Below, piece after piece: positions 22,598 through 38,960 of a DNA stretch of 64,000 bases. The first letter of the stretch is position 1. The number at the start of each line of letters is the position of its first letter. The position numbers were made by a program, and so were the translations under genes. This stretch comes from Notospermus geniculatus (lineage: Eukaryota > Nemertea > Pilidiophora > Heteronemertea > Lineidae). The notes beneath the pieces were generated by a model. It saw only the letters and a program-made list of their open reading frames with translations. It did no database searches and was not told the origin of the DNA. Location of the stretch: the NCBI GenBank assembly GCA_002633025.1, contig NMRB01000901.1, positions 92,172 through 156,171 on the forward strand, in the 5' to 3' direction.

Positions 22598-23131
22598 GTA
22601 AGTAACACGTGCCGTTTTCATGAAGAATCCATTCACGCGATTTTCGAGCGGTGCGACGCCGCATCCTGTGTCCACGACCAACGCCGCGGAAACAAACAAT
22701 GGTTGCGGCATCACACCGCTGGAAATTCGCGTGACTGAAATCTAGCATTAAGGCCCGTTTCCACGACAACGGATACCGCTGCGGTTTGCGGTACCGGAGA
22801 GGTTTTCACAGGCACTGGGATAATCAACAGGCCATGTATTAATCGAAGGTTTATCCAAAACCCCGTGAAAACCGCACCGCTCGCCGCAAACCAGGCGGAA
22901 TCCGCTGTCACGGATGGAAACGGGACTTTATACAGGAAGAAGCAACTTTGCCTGCATTTACCGTCTTGGGGGCTGAGACGCCTGATTGGGTAATCTGGGG
23001 GTCAGAATTTTGCAGAAAAGCGACTTTTCTTTAATATCGTCCCACTTTCAAGTGGGCGATCTTTTTTGATTTGGCCGTGTTTCCTCTATCTCTCGATGTC
23101 CAGCATATTTGCATCCCGTTATTTTTTCCAG

Positions 23132-27857
<4,726 letters not shown>

Positions 27858-27955
27858 ACGGGTTATGACGTCACGGGATGACGCGACTGATATCTGCTCG
27901 TCACCGGACATGACGCTTGTACCGCAGAGACAGTTTAATTATGAGGCAGTTTAAT

Positions 27956-28155
27956 GAGGAACCGGCTGAGTTCCCGCCACTGGGAGGCGCTGTGAGCGGT
28001 TGTACCTTTTCTACGACGTCTCGTCCGTGTTGCATTGCGTCAAGGACGTCGTGACGCGACGACATTGCGTTGCTTTGCTCTGTTTTTGACGTCATCGGTA
28101 CAACCACTCGCAGCGCCGCCCTGTCGGGATAAAAAGCTATGCGGGTTCCCCATTA
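27956..28155. repeat. Inverted-repeat MITE, family F copy 3
   Basis: From gaggaaccggctgagttccc to gctatgcgggttcccc. The arms are gtgagcggttgtacctttt and gtacaaccactcgcagcgcc. It lies between the convergent cathepsin L and GATM 3' ends. Confidence 0.7.
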
Positions 28156-28216
28156 TTAGGCCTACATTATCTTGTTTAGTGGCACCAGGCAATTGAAGTG
28201 ATATTTGTGATAGATG

Positions 28217-28222
28217 TTTATT
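28217..28222 (-). terminator. Polyadenylation signal AATAAA of GATM (candidate)
   Basis: AATAAA on the minus strand lies about 280 bases past the GATM stop codon. If used, the 3' UTR would contain the 28304-28449 foldback element. Confidence 0.4.
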
Positions 28223-28303
28223 TTCAACTATGACCACGATTTGTTTCCATGGCAGGAATGAGAATATTTTAACCATGCTCACGAAAACCAACGCTGTAAT
28301 TGT

Positions 28304-28449
28304 TCAGGGGCCTGATTCACGAAACTCTCATAGCGTATGTATGATCTTAGCACTGCCCGTATCTGTTGTTCGTCGACTTGCTGACAATAGATACGGGCAG
28401 TGCTAAGATCATACTTACGCTAAGAGGGCTTTGTGAATCAGGCCCCTGA
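28304..28449. repeat. Foldback MITE in the GATM 3' flank
   Basis: caggggcctgattcac...gcactgcccgtatctgttg meets its inverse ...caatagatacgggcagtgc...gaatcaggcccctga. The arms are about 60 bases with few mismatches. Transcribed, it would form a long RNA hairpin. Confidence 0.85.
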
Positions 28450-28500
28450 ACTATTAAATTGTAAACGCAGGCGTCATTTGCATTTTCTTCATTTACTGGA

Positions 28501-31500
28501 CTAAAAATAATTCTCCATCTTCCCACGGCGTCTGACGTCACACGTCCAGCAATGAAAACCCCCTCCGAACGAATTGGCGTGCCTGAAAAAGGGTTAGGAA
28601 CTAACTGTACAGGGGTCTAAAAAGGGTCCAAAATGTAGTAAAAAATCTCTTTTTATGTACATGTATTCTGAAACTCGTACAACCCATGAATAAAAAGTGT
28701 TAAATCTTTATTGGAGTCCGAGTTCTTTTGGTGAGACAGCCTCTTTTAGATTGGTTCCTGTCTTTGCCGCTCTACTCCCGCGGCGCTGCTGTCCGTGGAA
28801 TGAGCGCCACGGAGTGTGGCGACAAAGACGGGAACCAGACTGCACGGAAACGCTCGAAAGCATTGTTTGTTTCTGCTTCGTTGGTCACGGCGCGGAAAAA
28901 AACAATGCTTTCGAGCGTTTTCGCGCAAGGAAACGCGCCAATGGAAAGCAGGCCTAGGCCTCTTCAACCATGACTCACTTGATGTCCAATTTGATGCACT
29001 GTATCCCGAGTTTCTCGAACATTTTCTGTGTTGGGACCTCCTCAGCGGCGACCATCACCCGTTTTTCATCCAGCATCAGCGTGTTCATGGATAACCACTT
29101 CGACGAGAAGTACAGGGGGTGCTCTACAAAATGAAACTATCTCTGCATGAAGCATGAAGCACTCCCATTCAGCATAATACTGATTGTCCCCTTTCCACGA
29201 TATTGCCACATTTTGTCGACAGCCGGCGCCACTGGCGGTGATTGCATCATTCTCCAATACCGTAGTTCGGCCTTTCACCCCATTTTTCTCAAAATGGCGC
29301 TTGATATTGTGGACCAACTGTCATGGCGCCGCAATTGAATCAAAACAAACCCCGCGAGCGATACGCTTTGAACAAGGGTGTTACAGATTTGTTGCCGCTC
29401 AATGTTTTTAGAAATGTTTTGGAAATGTTGACGGTGTAGACAGCCCTTTAGGCCCCTTACCTTCCGGCATGACGGGCGTTGGTGCAGCCACCAACTTCCA
29501 ACCAGCTTTCTCAAACATTTCCTTCTGATGACACGGATAATGTGAATGTGAAATGGCTAGGCCTGGGCCAATGAAGTTAAGGGTAGCATCGATATGAAGC
29601 GGGATCGGGTCGTCGAACTTCAGACGGTGAACGCGGATACCCTTCGGCGCTAGGTGGCGCTCAACCCAGTCAATTCCGGAATGGTTGGTTACCTACATTA
29701 ATGAAACAGTTTTGAAAATGTTTTAAATGAAACGACTTGAATCAGATTTTTTCACATGGGAGCATGCCACTTTCACCAGACTTTAAGTCGTGTTTGAAAA
29801 CAACATGAAATGACGGCTGGGGTATCTTTCATGGTCGTAAGACTTTAAGCACGCGGCAGATGACGTATTCAACATCGGAGTGTAGGCTTAAGGCAGTAAA
29901 TGCTGTTGCATTGCATTATGGGCACTGTGGAGGACATAATAGGGAGGTTGAGAAATCAAACGATAAACGTAACTTTACGACAACGTTATTACATTTTCGG
30001 TACAAATAACGTTGTCGTTAACGTTAACGTTTATCGTTTGATTTCTAAACCTCCCTACGGTGAAAAGCGTCCCCTGGTGGCAGATTAGAACTCACCAGAC
30101 TACGCTGGACAAAAATATCCCTGCCAGCTCGCATGAAGTCAGCCGCATCAAAACATGGTTCGAATTCGGTAGTTACAAACATATCCCGTTTTCCTAGTTC
30201 CTTCTTTTTTTCTTCCGTCAGGTCGGGCCACTCCTGTTGAGAGAGAGAAGAAACAATAATAAGGAACCCGGGTAACTTTTTATCCCGATAGGGCGGCGCT
30301 GCGAGCGGTTGTACCGAAGACGCCAAAAACAGAGCAAAGCAACGCAATGACGTCGCGTCATGACGTCATTGACGCAGTGCAACACGGACGAGCAACGTTG
30401 GCCGCATTCAATACGGAGTCTGAGCTAGAAGTTACATGTAAGCAACGCAGAGCGCGGTCACTACGTGGATCACCAACGCGCGTGATACATCTGGCAGACC
30501 AGCTTCCCAGTCGAAGCTGGAAAGTGTAGTTCGGTACTGGGACGCAGAATGGCGCTAAGTGACTCAAGGACGAGTCATATTGTCCGAAGGGGGCATCTGC
30601 ACACTGTTAGAAATAACAGAAGATTTTACAGAAAATCTGTGCAGCAGAGTCCCCATCACTGGATCTGTAAAATTACAGCGTGATCTGTAAAACTACAGAC
30701 TTAAATAAATGTCAACAGAGACTTGACTGGAGGCTGACCAAATTATATTTTCATACTGCTCTCAGAAGGCATCATAATGGGATGTCCAATGGGAGTCCAA
30801 CCAATACAGGAAAACATGAATCATACCATTAAAAAATGATGTAAATTTACAGAAAGTGCTGGGGACTCTGCTGCAGGCACTTTCTGTAAAATTACTGCAA
30901 AATTGCTACTGTAAAATTAATAATTTCTAACAGTGCAGTGAAAATGACGGCAGTGATTCGGTGCTTGTCTCACCAGTCGGAGTGCCGCACAGTCGGGATA
31001 ACGGTCACGTGGGAGCCTCATTTGCACTGAAATACTCTTTTATCAGAGGTCTGTAGGCGATGTATTCGAAGAACCTCGATCTCCAAGACATCGTCGACTC
31101 TATCAGCTCGTCTCCAATCACCATCAAGAAGTCACGTGGCATTGCAGCGTGGAAACCTGGGAACGAGATTGAATATGACATTTAAAGCGCAGAGGTCACT
31201 AAAAGGGACCATATAGGCAGCCTAAAAAGGGGCCATGTAGGCAGCCGCCTCACAGGCATTTTGATGTGCTCAGTACACCGATCGGTCGACATGAGAATCT
31301 AAAGGGCACCGCAGACTGGCGATTTTTCGAGCGATTTTCTAGGCGACCGCCCTTGCGACCACAGAGGCGACTGAACATATTTTTAGTTTTTTTGGTTTTT
31401 GTTGACTCGTTTGCGACAAATGCCTCTTTGGAAGATCAGTGATGTCGTGGATAACATCACTGGTCGACCTCAAAGGTAATTATTGCAGGCGACGTACTAG

Positions 31501-34500
31501 TCGCATCGGTAGTCGCCCCTATTTTAGTCGCCAGTGTGCGGAGCCCTTAACTCTGACATGTATTGCAAGTAAAATACACTAAACATCAACATTTGAGCCA
31601 AAATCTGTAGATTGTCAGTTGCTAGCGCCACCTGTGATAAAGTGACCGCACTACTGATATGAGCGTAATAGCTAGCTGCCAATACGACCACTTTTAAAAA
31701 CTTACAGAGATGATTTTTTTATCGGAGAACATGGATTTTATCTCACTGACATGGCGCGCAGAGATTCCGTATGTGAGCCACCAGCCTAGAGTTTGAATTT
31801 AATGGGAGACTTTCCTGCCGATAGAGGCCACCACTAGTTAGCGGTCCCAGAACGTCATGGAATTTGACGTCACAGAGAAGAAGTGCATGACACAACGTCA
31901 TCAGTAATGACGTGGCGCCGTGGCTTACGTCCCTGACGTCAAATTTTGTGACGTTCTGGGACCGCCAACAGGCGCCCTCTAACGGCAGTAAAGTCTCCCA
32001 ATATTTCAAAATGGCGGCGCCCACCATAGAGATCGTAAATACTAACGCCTGAGTTGTTGTGGCCTGCTTAAAACATACCGGTTGATTCAAAAAACGGGGT
32101 TTTGTAAGTCTGCGAAAAATCCCAGGGTTCTGGTCGGCGTACTTTTATTCCTTCTTGTTCAAGAATGTAACAGAATTCGTTTATTTCTTTCGTGGCGATG
32201 TCAATGAATTTTTGCGGGAAGGGTTTTCCCGCGTTTTCCCTGAGAAAATCCGAGAGTCCGTATTCAAATGATACGGATGACTGGAAGAAGAAACGAGAAT
32301 AATGACGAACTACCGCTACTAGGAGGCGCTGTGAGCGGTTGTACCTTTTTTGCACTGCGTCAAGGACGTCATGACGCACGACATTGCTAGGAGGAACTGA
32401 CGTCACGACGTGGCGCTGCGCTCGGTGCGACCGAAGTTTCTTTTTTCTATACATTGTATTTCCATTGATTCAACAACCCTTTTGTTTCGGTCGCCTGGCA
32501 CTATATCGGGATGGGGNGCTGTAAATTTCGGCAGCATAGTCCCGTCTGGAACTCCGACAATCACCTCTTCCAGTGGATCCCATTCGTTGCATGACCAGAC
32601 TGGGGTGTTTGGGGGTTTCTCCGTCGGGAATGTGGCACTTTCTGGCACCCGCATTCTTGATGACGTTCGCGAGAAATGCTGTGGAGAAATACATGTACAT
32701 GTACACTTCTCGTACAGTACATTAGGCCTTTCCAACAAAGATGGCGGTCTAACATTACAGAGTTTTCGCAAAGCCCCCGAAACGCCAACGAGAACGCCAA
32801 TCCCATTGTTCGATGCCACGAAGAGAGCACCGAACAAAAGGATAGGCGTTCGCGTTGGCGTTTCGGGGGCTTTGCGAAAACTCCCTAATTATGTCATTTC
32901 AAACTTCTACAGTTTTCATAAGTGGGTCAATGCCAGGCCTATAAAACAGACTGGCGCGTACGCGACGCGTAGTGCAGGCGTTCCGCCAATCAGATTCTTC
33001 AGTAGGTGTTTCGGTCCGTCTTACCGCCTCCGTGATTGGTTGAACGCTTCCCGACGCGTTGCTTACGCGCCAGTCTGTTATCGCCTTTACTGTTACCGCC
33101 TTGAAATGACGTGCGGGACGTCATGACGCTGACACTCGTAAGGTGCTGCACTCTTTTGGAGTGATATCGTCTATTGCCACTTCATTTCTGCAAGGGCACG
33201 AACGTTTTTAGCGACCCTGACCATTGAACAAAAATGCCTTGTAAATATTTTTGTTGGTCAAATAAATCATCATATCCTCATGCCATATCACTTTCTACTC
33301 ATTTCCTTTTGATGTAACAAACTGGTGCGTATCCGATCCGACACGGCACGTTAAAGCAAGGTTCATTGGCACACGGATCCGATCCTTTTGCCGTTTCCAG
33401 TCCGTTTGCCCCTAGTTTTCCGGATACGACAACGCTGAAGTCCATTTGATAGATTTTTTGCGGACCTGAATCGGACCAATTCCGTGTGCCAATGAACCTT
33501 GCTTAACCCGCAATCGGGTGGGCGATATTTACGGACCGCGGACACACAACGCAGACTTTTTATGGACATTGTTCCTATAAAATTCTTTAAATTCGACCGT
33601 CCTGCACACAAATGTTCTACAGATGACGTCGATGGAAGAGAGTATACTTGTGCTAGTATCGCAGTAGGCCCTACCCATGACTTTTTGACGTTTCTGATAA
33701 GGGCTACAAGGATTCCCTGCGAACGGAAAATTGCTGGCAAGAGATAGGCCAAATGATTGGAAAGAATGGTAAGCCATCTTAGTGATATTCAACAATTTTT
33801 AATTCCGGTTGTAGACATATTAAAGGAGCTGGACGTCCAAGTTGTAAACACTCACTCACTGGTTCTCTGTCCACGCGACGCCTGCGGTGCTGCCACCTAT
33901 TGTCGGTGACACGTACTGACGTGAATATGGTGAATGAGTTGCATTGGACCGGGCACCAGTCTAACGATCACGGGGTGCTACTGGTGCTGCCACCTTCACG
34001 AAGGAATAAAACTAGTTTGCTGGCCACTGTTTGTAAACAAACCAGTTTGTTTACAACTTGGACGTCGAGCTCCTTTAACATATCCTAGCGAACATAGGAA
34101 GAGTGTTTTGGCATTGCAGCGTCACAAAATGACACACCAGGCCCCGTATTCATAAAACTTAAGTCTAAGTACATGTATGACACTTATCCTTTGTTCAACA
34201 CAAAAGATAAGTATCATACTTAAGACTTAAGTAGCTTTATGAATACGGGGCCAGTGCGACAAGTCTACAGCACATGGTCATTTTGTCGTTGTTGGGAGCG
34301 AGCGCCACGGGAGTGTAGCGGCAAAGATGGGAACCAATCTACCGATATGATCAAAGCCATGAACCAAAATCAAAACGAAATGATTTTTTTATACATATCT
34401 GGTGATACGTAACTCACCCAAACTCCAAGAGTGACAATCGTACATGTACATTTATTGACGACCGGAAGTAGTCAAACTGGACATGCGCAGGAGGTTGGTA

Positions 34501-34551
34501 ACTTACCCTCACGTGGAGTAGGTTCCTGCCAAGGTTTCGAAACGCCTTCAT
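28501..34551 (-). CDS. GATM: Glycine amidinotransferase (AGAT), mitochondrial; one exon unresolved
   Basis: The enzyme transfers the amidino group of arginine to glycine, the first step of creatine synthesis, in the mitochondrial intermembrane space. Exons: 34507-34551 (basic leader [15 protein letters not shown]), 32502-32678, 32079-32280, about 31009-31156, 30096-30233, 29461-29692, 28979-29123, 28501-28582. Recognisable blocks are [18 protein letters not shown]-like [23 protein letters not shown] and [12 protein letters not shown], then [46 protein letters not shown] and [15 protein letters not shown]. The catalytic Asp (CFDAADF), His (PLHID) and Cys (FHCWTC) are all present. All other junctions are in phase. 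The fourth exon is the exception: after [11 protein letters not shown] the frame meets TGA at 31005-31007, and the conserved lysine/tryptophan-rich segment expected before the fifth exon is missing. The first exon rests on phase and leader character only. Exon 2 contains one N (32517). Confidence 0.9.
29940..30057. repeat. MITE family A copy 4
   Basis: A short copy of the agggaggtt...aacctccct foldback in the GATM intron between the exons at 30096-30233 and 29461-29692, only 39 bases past the donor. Confidence 0.85.
30262..30402. repeat. Family F element, truncated copy 4
   Basis: From gaacccgggtaactttttatcccg to gcagtgcaacacggacgagc. One arm of the MITE is complete; the other is missing. 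It lies in the GATM intron upstream of the exon at 30096-30233. Confidence 0.6.
30602..30935. repeat. MITE with CACTGTTAGAAAT ends in a GATM intron
   Basis: Starts cactgttagaaataacagaag and ends taatttctaacagtg, its inverse. Internal pieces such as gattttacag and ctgtaaaatt are also inverted. It occupies most of the space between the disputed fourth exon and the fifth exon of GATM, exactly where the missing conserved coding segment should be. Confidence 0.8.
31200..31697. repeat. Family J element with another element (K) inserted
   Basis: The J sequence (aaagggaccatataggcagcc..., ...gtcagttgctagcgccacctg inverted relative to copy 1) is interrupted from about 31299 to 31550. The insert begins aaagggcaccgcagactggcga and ends tcgccagtgtgcggagccctt. 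The insert's ends are inverted and abut TAA/TTAA. The host reads ...gagaatc/taactctgacatgtatt..., matching family J copy 1 reversed. Confidence 0.7.
31803..31999. repeat. Inverted-repeat MITE, family D copy 5
   Basis: From tgggagactttcctgccgat to cggcagtaaagtctccca, in the GATM intron between the third and fourth exons. Confidence 0.8.
32758..33080. repeat. Two adjacent foldback MITEs in GATM intron 1
   Basis: The first (32758-32887) has arms gttttcgcaaagcccccgaa and ttcgggggctttgcgaaaac. The second (about 32938-33080) has arms acagactggcgcgtacgcga and gcttacgcgccagtctgt around a ttccgccaatcagattcttc core. A relative of the second is at 34828-34962. No exon lies between 32679 and 34506. Confidence 0.8.
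33356..33505. repeat. Foldback MITE
   Basis: The arms are gcaaggttcattggcacacggatccg and aattccgtgtgccaatgaaccttgc. No coding capacity. Confidence 0.8.
33820..34078. repeat. TTAA-ended MITE, family B copy 1
   Basis: Begins TTAAAGGAGCTGGACGTCCAAG and ends CTTGGACGTCGAGCTCCTTTAA. It is flanked by a TTAA at each side, the hallmark of piggyBac-type insertion. A second copy is at 39190-39448 in inverted orientation. The tgtttacaa/ttgtaaaca sub-arms are also present. Confidence 0.85.
34141..34253. repeat. Foldback MITE
   Basis: ggccccgtattcataaaactta... pairs with ...taagtagctttatgaatacggggcc. Inner arms are taagtctaagta and tacttaagactta-like. It lies within GATM intron 1. Confidence 0.85.
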
Positions 34552-37061
34552 ATTTGACTGTTGGTGATTTCTGCAGCGAAAAAAAGAAGAAACAAATGCA
34601 CGGAATGTCATAGCTGATTTTATTCAAGAAAATCAAATTTTAACTGACACACACATATGTAATTTTTGATGTCAAAGCGCATAGTCTCGGTAACCAGCGG
34701 CTGTTTCGCATCTCGAGATCCGTACAGCAAGACTGCGGAACAAACGGCTGGTTGGGCGAGACTAAAATGCGCCGTGCAAGTGCACATGGATCCGTGCTCC
34801 TTAGCTCAACGTAAAGGAGTCCCTAAAGCCGGTGACAGACTGGCGCGTCCTGCAGGCGTTCCGCCAATCAGATTCTTCGGTTGGTGTTTCGGTCCGTGTT
34901 ACCGCCTGCCTGATTGGTTGAACGCTTTCAGACTGGTTACGCGCCAGTCTGTCACCGCCTTTAGGCCGGGTTTACATAGAGATATACGGTATACGGACGC
35001 GCGGGCGAACAAAGGTTTTTTGGTCATGAACCCTTTGTTAGGCCATTGTTCGCCCGCGTGTCCGTATACCGTATACCTCTATGTAAACCCGGCCTCAAGG
35101 CTATTGTTCTCAACAGGAAAACAATAGCCTTGGAGAACTCCTTTACGTTGAGGAGCATTCTAAAATACGCGCCAAGATCTCTCTCCATTATGTCCCACTT
35201 ATTTTTTAGCCCTAACCTCATTCACTTTGGACTAACCAAGGAAAATAAGATTTAAAGGACCACGGTATTGCCACTTTCTGTCGACAGCCGGCGCCACCGA
35301 CACCATTCTCCAATACTGTAGTTAAGCCTTTCGCCCCAGTGTTGGAGAATGTATGATTACACTACAATGCACGTAGTAGCATGCCTGGTTTACCAAGTCG
35401 TCAATAGAGGTCTCCCTTAACGCGGGTAGGTGTAACGCAGGATTGGGAAGCAATACTGTGGTCCTTTAAAGGGACTAGGAAAAAATTTTCAAACTTCGGT
35501 TATTACAAAATGCTAGTCTTTCATGATAAATTCCCACCGTCAATTCACTTTTTCAATTTAGTGTTAATTACTGGCACCCAGACAAATCAGTCATCACCAC
35601 ACCATGGAGCATTCACCACGTCACTGGGAACCTATCGCTGTATGTATTGTATGGAACGAGCTTGTACTCTATTATGTTGATTAGGTTCCCAGTGACGTGG
35701 TGAATGCTCCATGGTGTGGTGATAACTGATTTGTCTGGGTGCCAGTAATTAACACTTAATTGAAAAAGTGAATTGACGGTGGGAATTTATCATGAAAGAC
35801 TAGCATTTTGTAATAACCGAAGCTTGAAAAAATTTTCCTAGTCCCTTTAAGGCCATGATGCCGTTTCCCCAACTTTTGTCATTTTACGCTGGTAGACTAC
35901 ACGGAGACAGGACACGTAGGTGAATTACCGCGTGGCGCCCTCATTACCATAAACAATTAACCGTGTTTATTTCGTATTAATGTAATTCAACTCTTTTAAT
36001 TCAATTCCTTTCACGTCCTTGATACCGGCTGCACGCGATGCTTCAGTGACCTAGTTTCGTGACACCATCGCCTGCATCTCATTTTGGTGACCTCGTTCAC
36101 AACTTTACACACAAACGATCGATGTAGGCCTACACAGGAAACCACAGCGCTGATTCATGGTGGCGAGGTTGATCTTGATCGTGAGTGTAGCCCACACACC
36201 AATCGAAAAGATTGGTCGAATTTACGAAGTGAATCGGGACGTAAGTGTAACAGTAAAGAATGTCCCCCTGTAAAAAGTCTACTTCTATTGTTCAATGACA
36301 GATGAGGGGCATGTCTATGGAAACCAATCACCAGAGATTAGAATGTAAAAATAGGATATTTTGTTCCTAGGACAGTTTTTCCTAGGCCCAGTCTACAATA
36401 GGGCCGTTTAGACGACAGGCAAAATAATTCACCAACTGTGCAGGAAATTTTAACTGGCCTTCTTCGCGCCTTCGAGTCATCGCGCCATCGAGTCATCGAG
36501 TCAAGTACAACAAGCCAAGCCGTCGTAAGGTTAACGATGTCGTTACGCTATGCATTTTCCCAGTTTTAACGACATCGTTAACCTAACGATGGCTTTCGGA
36601 ACATGGGTCCTGATCAGTTGCTTCCAGTCGCAAGTGCGATGTACGCCCGGGGTAACGTTTTTGAGCGTTCCCCATCTGCGAGTGTTCCCCTGCTATTGTC
36701 TGACGGAATAAGCCGCGACTCGACAATGGAGGACACACAGAGAAACGTGTCGATCTATCTGCCAGTGTTTCCAGAACAATATTGGGGACACTGACACACG
36801 GAAACACTGAAAAACTTTACACCTGCTTTAATTCGCAGGACCTCTGTCTTACACCGACATGATATGGCCGCGGTATGGCCATTTGGTGTTAGCATGTACA
36901 TGTATTAGAGTTCTGTTGAAACTAGCATGTTTTTTAGAGTTCTGTTGAAACTGGCATTTTAATCTCTAATATTAGGCCTATCATTATTGCTATAAATTCT
37001 AATTGAATGAATTGGAATGGAATCTTCAAGTGAACAAAGTTCTTTTCTCCTTTTACCGCAG
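34552..37061. other. Region between GATM start and the EGF-domain exons
   Basis: No exon was identified. It contains nested foldbacks at 34795-35160, a TTAA-chained pair (35252-35850), a family M repeat (36246-36395), a palindrome-like pair (gttaacgatgtcgttacg against cgacatcgttaac, 36520-36596) and AT-rich single-copy DNA. Missing 5' exons of the EGF-domain protein could lie here or upstream of GATM, but none could be supported. Confidence 0.5.
35252..35850. repeat. Two TTAA elements sharing one TTAA
   Basis: Element H (35252-35469) starts and ends in TTAA. The next element begins with the same TTAA (35466-35469) and ends at 35847-35850. The second has arms of about 165 bases (aaagggactaggaaaaaatt... 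and its inverse) around a centre of roughly 45 bases. It is the longest near-perfect inverted repeat seen in the window. Confidence 0.85.
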
Positions 37062-37812
37062 ATATCAATGAGTGTGAACTGCCCAACTTCAAATGCTACG
37101 GTTGGTGTTTCAACACACCTGGTAGTTTTCTTTGCATGAAACTGCGGCCAAAGGTAACCGTTCACAAACAGGCTCTTCAAGGTAAGTGTCAATCATCCTC
37201 ACTGCTGAATATTGGCATCACTATCGATCAGGCTGACCAATTTCGCAATTAGGTAGGCCTACTCAGATATTTCGGACTCGCACCGCTTCGGACTAAAGCT
37301 AGGCGCACATTGGCGGCAAATGTCAATGCGGCAGGGGTAGGCCTAAAGTCGACTTTAAAAACACCCCGCCGCATTGAAATTTGCCGTCAATGTGCGCCTG
37401 GCTTAAAAGTTCTTAGGCGTCCGAATTCGGACGCTCTGAGCTTCCAGATTCGGACTCCCGTTTCTTTTAAAGGCATTTCCCGGACTGAGATATGAAATCG
37501 TTACCTTTTTTAGGTGCAGAGGAAGGCCCTGACGTGGAAACCGCACCTGGAGGAAATGCTGGTCTCGCCAGTAACATGACGATGTCAACTGTGGCAATAT
37601 GGCTGGGGGTCATCACATTATTAATTGTTGCCGTCATGGCAATAAGTTTCCGAAGATGGCGTCGGGATTACTGTCGTTTTGGCCGAAGAGAGGACGACGG
37701 GATGAAAGAGGCTGTTATCAAGGAGGGAGGGGAGGAAGATACTAGCGAACAGGTCGATGGTAAAGAAGGCGGTGTCGCTGATTCTCCAGAAGATATCACC
37801 ACTCAGTTATAG
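37062..37812 (+). CDS. EGF-domain single-pass membrane protein, last two exons
   Basis: Two exons joined in phase: 37062-37181 (120 bases, phase 1 at both ends) and 37514-37812 (stop TAG). The first encodes a calcium-binding EGF start (INEC, then C, C, N-T-P-G-S-F-L-C). It has only four cysteines; the usual final pair is absent, replaced by MKLRPKVTVHKQALQ. The second encodes a short stalk, a membrane span (VAIWLGVITLLIVAVMAISF), a stop-transfer FRRWRRDY and an acidic 50-residue tail. It is therefore the C-terminal end of a type I surface protein. Upstream exons were not found, so the family is undetermined. The intron contains a foldback (37296-37405) with arms ggcgcacattggcggcaaat and ttgccgtcaatgtgcgcc. 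Confidence 0.75.
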
Positions 37813-37844
37813 ACTATTTGGCTGGATCATTTTAGCATAAATCA

Positions 37845-38240
37845 TAGTGAGGTTTCGCAAATCTGACGAAACACGAAGTACGAAATACGAAATTGGACTT
37901 CATTTCCATGACGTATGTATTTCAGGAGATGGTTTGGTACCACAAATATCGCCTGCTGCAACAGCGTCTTTTAGCGTATGACGTTAGACCGACAGATCTA
38001 GAGTCACGGTGTATATTAAACTTTGAAATTTATCTTTCGTTTCCACTTCGTTCCTACAAAGTGAAAATTTAAAGATTCAAGATGCACCATAACTCTCTCA
38101 TTCGTACTTGATATGCTAAAAGACGCACTGGCAGCAGGGACATTCTACGGTACCAACCATCTCCAGAAATAAATTAGGTCGTGGAAATGAAGTTGAATTT
38201 CGTATTTCGTTCTTTGTGTTTCATCAGATTTGCGAAACCT
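37845..38240. repeat. MITE with GAGGTTTCGCAAATCTG ends
   Basis: The ends gtgaggtttcgcaaatctgacg and catcagatttgcgaaacctcac are inverted, with further pairing through the aagtacgaaatacgaaatt arms. A diverged relative at about 41757-42606 spans the assembly gap. It lies immediately downstream of the EGF-domain gene and may be in its 3' UTR. Confidence 0.8.
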
Positions 38241-38465
38241 CACCATTATCTACAAATGAGTATCGAATAGGTTATTCCCTTCCAAATTCCCCCTCACTGC
38301 CATATAATTTATCCAGCTATAGGAACCACAGGCGAGGCTGGTGTAAAGTGCCACGGCGTTTTCGGTTATCAGTGTTCCCCGCATTGTATAAACTCACTTA
38401 CGCATTTGTGTACCGCGCCCCCTTCGGTTTACCAGCTCTCCACAACTGCTTCACCTCGTAAAATT

Positions 38466-38694
38466 CGCCGCGTTTGGTCAACAGATGGCGATGAGAGAGT
38501 CGACCAATGAGAGCGCGGGGCAACCCGTAACCAAGCTGGCCGAGACACTTTTTCATTGGCTGAGCGGATGATGTGATCTAGTAGCCGTAGCACAAGAACA
38601 TCCGTTGCCAACGGGCCAAAGAGTTGTGAAAGCAGCGTGCTGATGCTATAAAACTTGCGCTAGGCCCTGACGCCGTCTGTTGACCAAACGCGGC
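38466..38694. repeat. Inverted-repeat element
   Basis: The ends cgccgcgtttggtcaacaga and tctgttgaccaaacgcggcc are inverted. The interior is single-copy in this window. Confidence 0.7.
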
Positions 38695-38960
38695 CACTTC
38701 TACGAAGTGATTGGGGCGCGGTACACATTAAAACTGCATAGGGAGTTTACGAACTGTATGGACGTCAGTGAAATAGAGTGCGAGATTTCTCTATTGAAAA
38801 CACACGTCTCTCTCTTGCTGTACTTTTGCATGGACATTGAGTTTTGGTTATGGGGAACATCAGGAATCGTTACACCGGTCTACGTAAGGCGAGCAGTGTG
38901 TGGGGTTCATGTGGCTTCAGATGGCGTCAAGCCATCGTTATGGCCGTAGTGTCTCTCAGC

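Noticed and set aside
32410-33126. 238-codon plus-strand open frame, the longest in the window
   Set aside because: It is antisense to GATM exon 2 and then crosses two foldback MITEs; the composition and repeats show it is a shadow.
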